From contig JAXDDX010000281.1 of NCBI GenBank assembly GCA_034670405.1, positions 124,001-188,000 of the forward strand: a DNA stretch of 64,000 nt, written 5' to 3'. Under the pieces are notes generated by a model. It saw nothing but the letters and a program-made list of their open reading frames with translations. It did no database searches and was not told where the DNA came from. This stretch comes from Hoplostethus atlanticus. Its lineage: Eukaryota > Chordata > Actinopteri > Trachichthyiformes > Trachichthyidae. Shown here one piece after another: positions 39,656-45,600 of the stretch (within the stretch, counting starts at the first letter, position 1; every line of letters starts with the position of its first letter). The translations under genes were made by a program, and so were the position numbers.

Positions 39656-42600
39656 TTCTCTTTCTCAGATAAACTAGATGAAATTCTTGCCGCAGCTCAG
39701 CAGACAATCAGCACCAATGAGGGGCCGGGGACACGGGGTCAGGGGGCAAAGAGAGACAGGGGCCGAAGTTTCTATGGCAACGAGGTGTGTGTTGTCCCTG
39801 AAATATCTGTCTGTGTGTTTATGTGTGTGTTGCTGCATTCGTTGCATGACAATTTCAACATTCGAGTGTATAAAAGCTGCACTGTGCAAGAAATACACCC
39901 GTCTCACCAGCGGGGTTTCAACAGAGGAGAGCGTGTCATCCCCGTTAACTGAGACGCCGTAGATTCACCCTGTTTCAGGATGCAAGATAACCGCAGCTGA
40001 ACATACTGAGGCCAAAAAAAAAAACAATTAAAAATATATACCATATGAAAATGTACAAAAACTAGGAAATTAATGCAGTATGATGATATATACATTTTTA
40101 TGTGTAAGAAAATTATTTTAAAATATAACCATGTCAAGAAGTTATAACAAATGAAAAAAAATGAGAATAAAAATGATAGTAAAAAAATACTGAACCACTT
40201 TTTCTACACAAATCTCCTAATATGGCTTATTATGATGCAATGAGCGTATTATTACATTGTCTTTCCTGTTGCTGTTTCATTTACGCCCGCCTTCCCCTTT
40301 TTTTCTCTGAGCAGCCGAGTTACGGGGATCAGTCAGGCATGGGGATGATGCCACCGGGGTCGGGCCTCGGCTACGACCGTGGCCAGTACGCCTCGGGCCA
40401 CGCCCCGCAGCACGGTATGCTGCGGCAGAAATCCATCGGTGAGGCTGTCTGTCTGTCCGTCTGCCCCCCTCCGTCCACCTGTCTGTCCGTCCTCTAGACG
40501 AGTTAAGAGGCCCATGCTGTGCGACCTGTCTGTCTGTGGCCGACGGTGTCTGTCCGGGTCCCCCCTCCCCCGGGGGGCGCTGTATTTGTAGCCGACCATA
40601 CGCCGTGCACTCGCCTGTTTAGATGTACTTGTGCTGTCAAGATAAGGTGTCTGTCTTCTACTCACCATACTACTATTTGTGCTGTCGTTAATCTCTTTGT
40701 CTAACTCTTATTATCTTCTGGCTTGTGGCTTACTGAGGCTTTGCTAACTCTCACACTTGAAATAGTGAGTAGTGATCCTGGTTCTCCGGTGACCAAGACA
40801 ACAAAAGCTGTTGTGTGACGTGTTTGTGGAACTGTTGAATGCAGCACTAACAGACTTACATACTAACAGACGTCAGGATTGAGGACAGACTGGCTGGCAG
40901 GTAGATGGGCAGGCAGATTTAGGCAGACACTCTCATTTATCACCCTCAACTTTGCATTTCCTCTGCACCCTCTTCCCCAAACAACTTTCCTACTTTCCGT
41001 CGTTCATCTCTCTCTCCTGCTCTCCCTTCACGCCATCTGTATCCCTCCGTCCACTTCGCCCTTATTTGTCTTTTTCACCCCTCTCTGTTTTCTCCCCGTT
41101 TTGTGAACGGTGTCCTGCAGGCGTGCCCGAGGAGGAGAAGCAGTTCCTGCATCCCCCGGCCATGAAGTTCGCCCGCAGTCTGTCGGTGCCCGGCCCGGAC
41201 GACATCCCTCCTCCCCCGACCACCGCTCCGCCGGACCCGCCGTTCTCCTCGGCCCCGCCGCTGGGTTGGAGAGGCAAGTCGTCCCAGCAGCCCTCCGTGT
41301 CCCAGTCCACCTCCACCTCGGCGCACTACCAGCTCTACTCCCAGTCAGTGCACTTCGCCCAAGGAGGCAGGGAGAGGGCGGGGGGTCCCAGCACCGGCCC
41401 CGGGGGCGGAGCGGTGGACCACGCGCCCCCGTACGCTCACACTGCCGCCCACGCCGCTCAGAGCAGGACGGCTTCCCGGAAGGTCAGCTACCCGGTGGAG
41501 CCCGGGGGTGCCGCCGGAGGGGCCAAGGCGGCGGGTCTCAGGAGAGGCTACAGCACCGCCATCCCTCCCGCCAGCATCGCCACAGTAATCCCTCAGCAAC
41601 AACAGGCTACCCAGAGCCAGCCCCAGCGAGTAGACCGCTCCGGACCCGGGGCTGGAGCAGGGGTGCCCAAAGGAGGCGCCCGGAGAGGTAAGGGCCCCCT
41701 GGTGAAGCAGTCCAAGGTAGAGGATCTGCGTGCGGGCCAGGGGACACTGGGGGGCAAGGGGTCAGTGGAGAAAAGCTCCATCCCCATCCCCACCATCATC
41801 GTCAAGGCTCCCTCCACCAGCAGTAGTGGCCGCAGCAGCCAGGGAAGCAGTGTAGAGGCTGACCCTCCTCCCTCAGGGGAGATAGACGGAGCCAAAGTGC
41901 CCCACGGACCTCCTCCCTCCACTCCGGCTCCACAACCCCCTGCCCCGCCTTCTATCCCAGCCCCTCCACCCCCGTCCCTGCCTTCCATCCGGGCCCAGGA
42001 CAACCTGGATTTTACCAGCCAGTTCGGGGCCGCCATCGTGGGCGCTGCCCGCCGAGACAGAGAGCGCTTTCACGAAGCCCGGAGAAAGAGTGCCTCCTTT
42101 TTCATGTCTGCCGAGGAGGAGGGCCTCATCGGAGGGGTGAGTGGCGGAGCGGGAGGAGGAGTAACAAGGACTCAGGTCTCACAGCAACAGCTTAGCGCCC
42201 AGCCTGATAGCTCCTCCACGCGGCTGCGGCCGTCCAAGTCCATCGATGAGGGCATGTTCTCCGGGGACACCTTCATCCACCACACCCGCAGTATGCCTCC
42301 AGCCTTCGGCCTCCCGGAGTACTCCTCCCCCGCCCCGGACTACCAGCCGAAGTCTGTCCCCACTGACTTCTACGCAGCAGCAGGGAGGCAGCAGGTACCC
42401 TCCTCCTCCACCACCTTCATCCACCCTCTAACAGGGAAAGTGCTGGACCCCGCGTCGCCGCTGGGCCTGGCCCTGGCTGCCAGGGAGCGCGCTCTGAAAG
42501 ATGACGGCAGGTTGAGGCGGGGAACTGATCACCACTTCAGCCGCCAGATGTCCAGCGGCGTGTTCCCTTCGTCGGCCGTCGCCTCGCAGCCGGTGTCGTC

Positions 42601-45600
42601 CGCCGCCCAGTCCTCCAGCTCCTCCTACCTGGTCACCTCCTCCTCCCTGGCCGCCACCACGCCCAGCGTCGGGCGGCCGCCCTCGCCCAGAATCCTCAGG
42701 GGGGCCGGGAGTGTTTGGAGTGAGGACGGCGGCGGAGGGGAGAGGGAGCGGGAGGGCGGAGGGGCCCGGGAGGGGCTAAGAGTTCGCTTCTCTGAGGACA
42801 AAACGGTCCACACGCACCACTACCAGTCACAGCCCTACCAGCCCACCTACAAGGAGAGGGAGAGGGAGCGGGAGAGGGAGCGGGAGCGGTCGAGAGACAG
42901 GGAGCGGGAGTTGTCGAGAGAAAGGGAGAGGGACAAAGAGAGAGAGGGGTACATGAGGAGGGCAGAGCAGGCTGCCGCTAACGCGGCGGCGGCTAGTAGC
43001 GCTGCACAGCAGGCCTTCCAAGCCTCTCAGGCCCAGCAGCCTCGGAGGCCCTCTTTCCTCAGGATGGAAAGTGAAGCCGGTGCCTACATCCTGTCCCTCA
43101 CCCCTCCCTCCCCCCCCGCCCACCGGTACCCAACAGACAGGAAACAGTGCTGGGAGCACTGGGTCCAGCCTGATGGTTCTCCCTCCCCCCGCCCCCCTCA
43201 GTCGACGCCGACGACGAGTTCGTCTTCGCGGACCCCCTCCCCCCTCCCTTGGAGTTTGCTAACAGCTTTGACCGGGGAATGGGGAGGATATCGGGGTACT
43301 CACAACACGGGATGATCGCCAACAACATGGCTTCCCGCCAACAGCAGCCCCCTCCGCCCCCACCTCCCCCTCCTCCCCCTCCTCCGCCCCCGCCCCCCCA
43401 AAAAGAACCTTTCATAGGCGGGTTTCCTGCTCACACCCCCCTGCCCTCGCCACAGGCAGGGGACTCCACCGCCTCCAGCCTCACGTCGTATGACAGCGAG
43501 GTGGCTAACTTGACCCAGTCTGCTCCCTCCCCTTCCCAGACATCCCCCAACCCTCAGCCGCCTCCCTCCCCCTCTACGCTCCTGCCCACTTCCATAGCGG
43601 GACCCCCACCTCCCCCGCCGGTCTCCCCACCGCCTCCGCCCGGCTCTTTCCACAGACCCTTCTCCATGTCGCACTCCCACCACCTGTACAACAGCACCCA
43701 CACCCCGGGGCGTTCCTCCCCAACGCCTCCCCCCCACACTGTCGCTCCCCCTCCGGCCTACCGCGGCCCGCCGACGCCCTCCTCCACCGCCGCCACCTCC
43801 GCACTTCTCAGGGCCACCGCCTCCCTCGCCACGACCGCTAGCTGTGCCACTGCAACCACTACCACTGCTGCCACCACCACGAGCACCTCTGCTCAGCTCT
43901 ACCACGAACGAACACACGCCATACACGCCACACACACCACCTCCTCCGTCGCCGCCACGGGCAACCGCAGGACAGGGGAGCACCACCGTCCTCCCCCCGC
44001 TGCCAAGTCAGGAGAGTCCCAGGAGACGGTGGTGGACTCCGGGATCGAAGAGCTGGACAGTCGCAGCAGCAGCGACCATCACCTGGACAGCATCCTGGCC
44101 GGAGTCAGGGGGGAGAGGCTGGACCGAGGAGGAGGGGGCGGAGGGGGGGGTGGGACAGGGGAGGTGGAGAGGGGAGGCGGAGATTTTCTAGACTCTTACA
44201 TGAGCTACCTGGACGGTCAGACGTTTGAGATGCAGAACGCCACGGCGGCAGCCTCCACTTACCCAAAAGCCAACAGGTTCAGAGAGGGAGGCCGCGTCGG
44301 AGACCTCCGCAGGCAGACCGGCACCGTCCCCCCCTCCTTCCACTCCCACCGACGGAGGGAAGAGCAGGAGGAGGAGGAGGGCGAGGAGGGCGAGGCTGAG
44401 GACGAGAGCGGCCAGGATAGCTACGGGATGAGGGAGGCACAGAATTTGGGACGACCCACCTCGCCGTACTTCGACCGCCCGCGCACCCCGGAGATGAAGC
44501 CTCTGTGGGGCGAGGGGCAGACGGCCGGTGACGGAGGGGGCCAGTCCGGACCCTTCCTGGAGGGGAGGAAGATTTACCCCCCCGCCTCCAGCATGAAACC
44601 CAGCATCATCAACGAGCTGAGCAGCAAGCTGCAACAAAGGGGCCGAGACAGCTGGAGCAGCCAGAGGCCACTGGGCAGACACAGGTACGCTCCTGCTGTT
44701 GACCTGCTTGTTGATATGCTACCACCCATCCCTCTGATTACCAGTGCACTGTGTGGTTGTTGTCTTGTCTGTAAACCTCTCCTCTTTTATCCCCCCCCCC
44801 CCCCTCCACGTGTCTCTCTCAGAAGCAGAAACAGGTAATAGAGCTACTTCCACACTCCCCTCTCCATCTCACTTTCCGTCAGAAACATAAATGTTTGACA
44901 GTAGAAGAAACCTGTGTGTTTCATTACCATCTCCCTTGACGCTTGATGTGTGTGCATGTTCATCATCTATCTATCGGTCTTTTCTCCCGTGTGACCTTTC
45001 GTCTTCCTTTTCGCCAGGTTTTCGGAGGACTCGGCCTCGGCTCTGAGCCCGCCCTCGGTTCGCTCCCAGTCTCCCTCCCCCATCTCGCTCTCCCAGCCGG
45101 CTCTGTCCCCGTCCCCCACCCCTACCTCCCAGTACCCCGGCTGGACCCGGTCTCCGTCCCCTCAGCCTCCGGCCGCCTCTCAGCCTCCGCGTTCGCATTC
45201 CCCTCTGTCCCCGACGTCCTACGCCCCTTACCCCACCTCCCCCAAACACAGACCTGTCTACCGGACCAAAGCCCTGGAGTTCCAGTTCATTCCCAGTCGA
45301 GAGTCCCGCAAGGCAGAGTCCCACATCATGCAGCGGAGGCGAGCGCCCAGCCCCCTCATCTCCCCGTCAGAGAGGCCTAAGGTGGCCCCGCCGCGCCCCT
45401 CCTCCCTCCCTCTCCTCCCAACCTCGCCCCTGTACAGCGCCATGTATGACCTCCAAGGCTCCGTCACCCCTCCGTCACCTGGGAACCCCCTGGGAGATCC
45501 CTACTTCTCGCCCTCCCCTCCCCTGTTTGCCCCCTCGGGTGCCCCTCCTCCCCCGAACTCCAGCTTGTTGGTTTCTCGCTCCCTCTCTCCGACTCATTTT

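Noticed and set aside
43080-43201. 122-nt GT-AG intron inside the giant exon as the cause of the frame change
   Set aside because: It restores the frame but removes the VLPPPAPS block, which is homologous and directly adjacent once single extra C bases are discounted. Kept only as the alternative in the frameshift finding.
43300-43986. 228-codon antisense open frame, and similar antisense frames at 41593-42036 and 44188-44682
   Set aside because: They mirror the GC- and proline-rich sense exon of shank1 (Gly/Arg-rich antisense of Pro/Ala codons). No splice context or family similarity.
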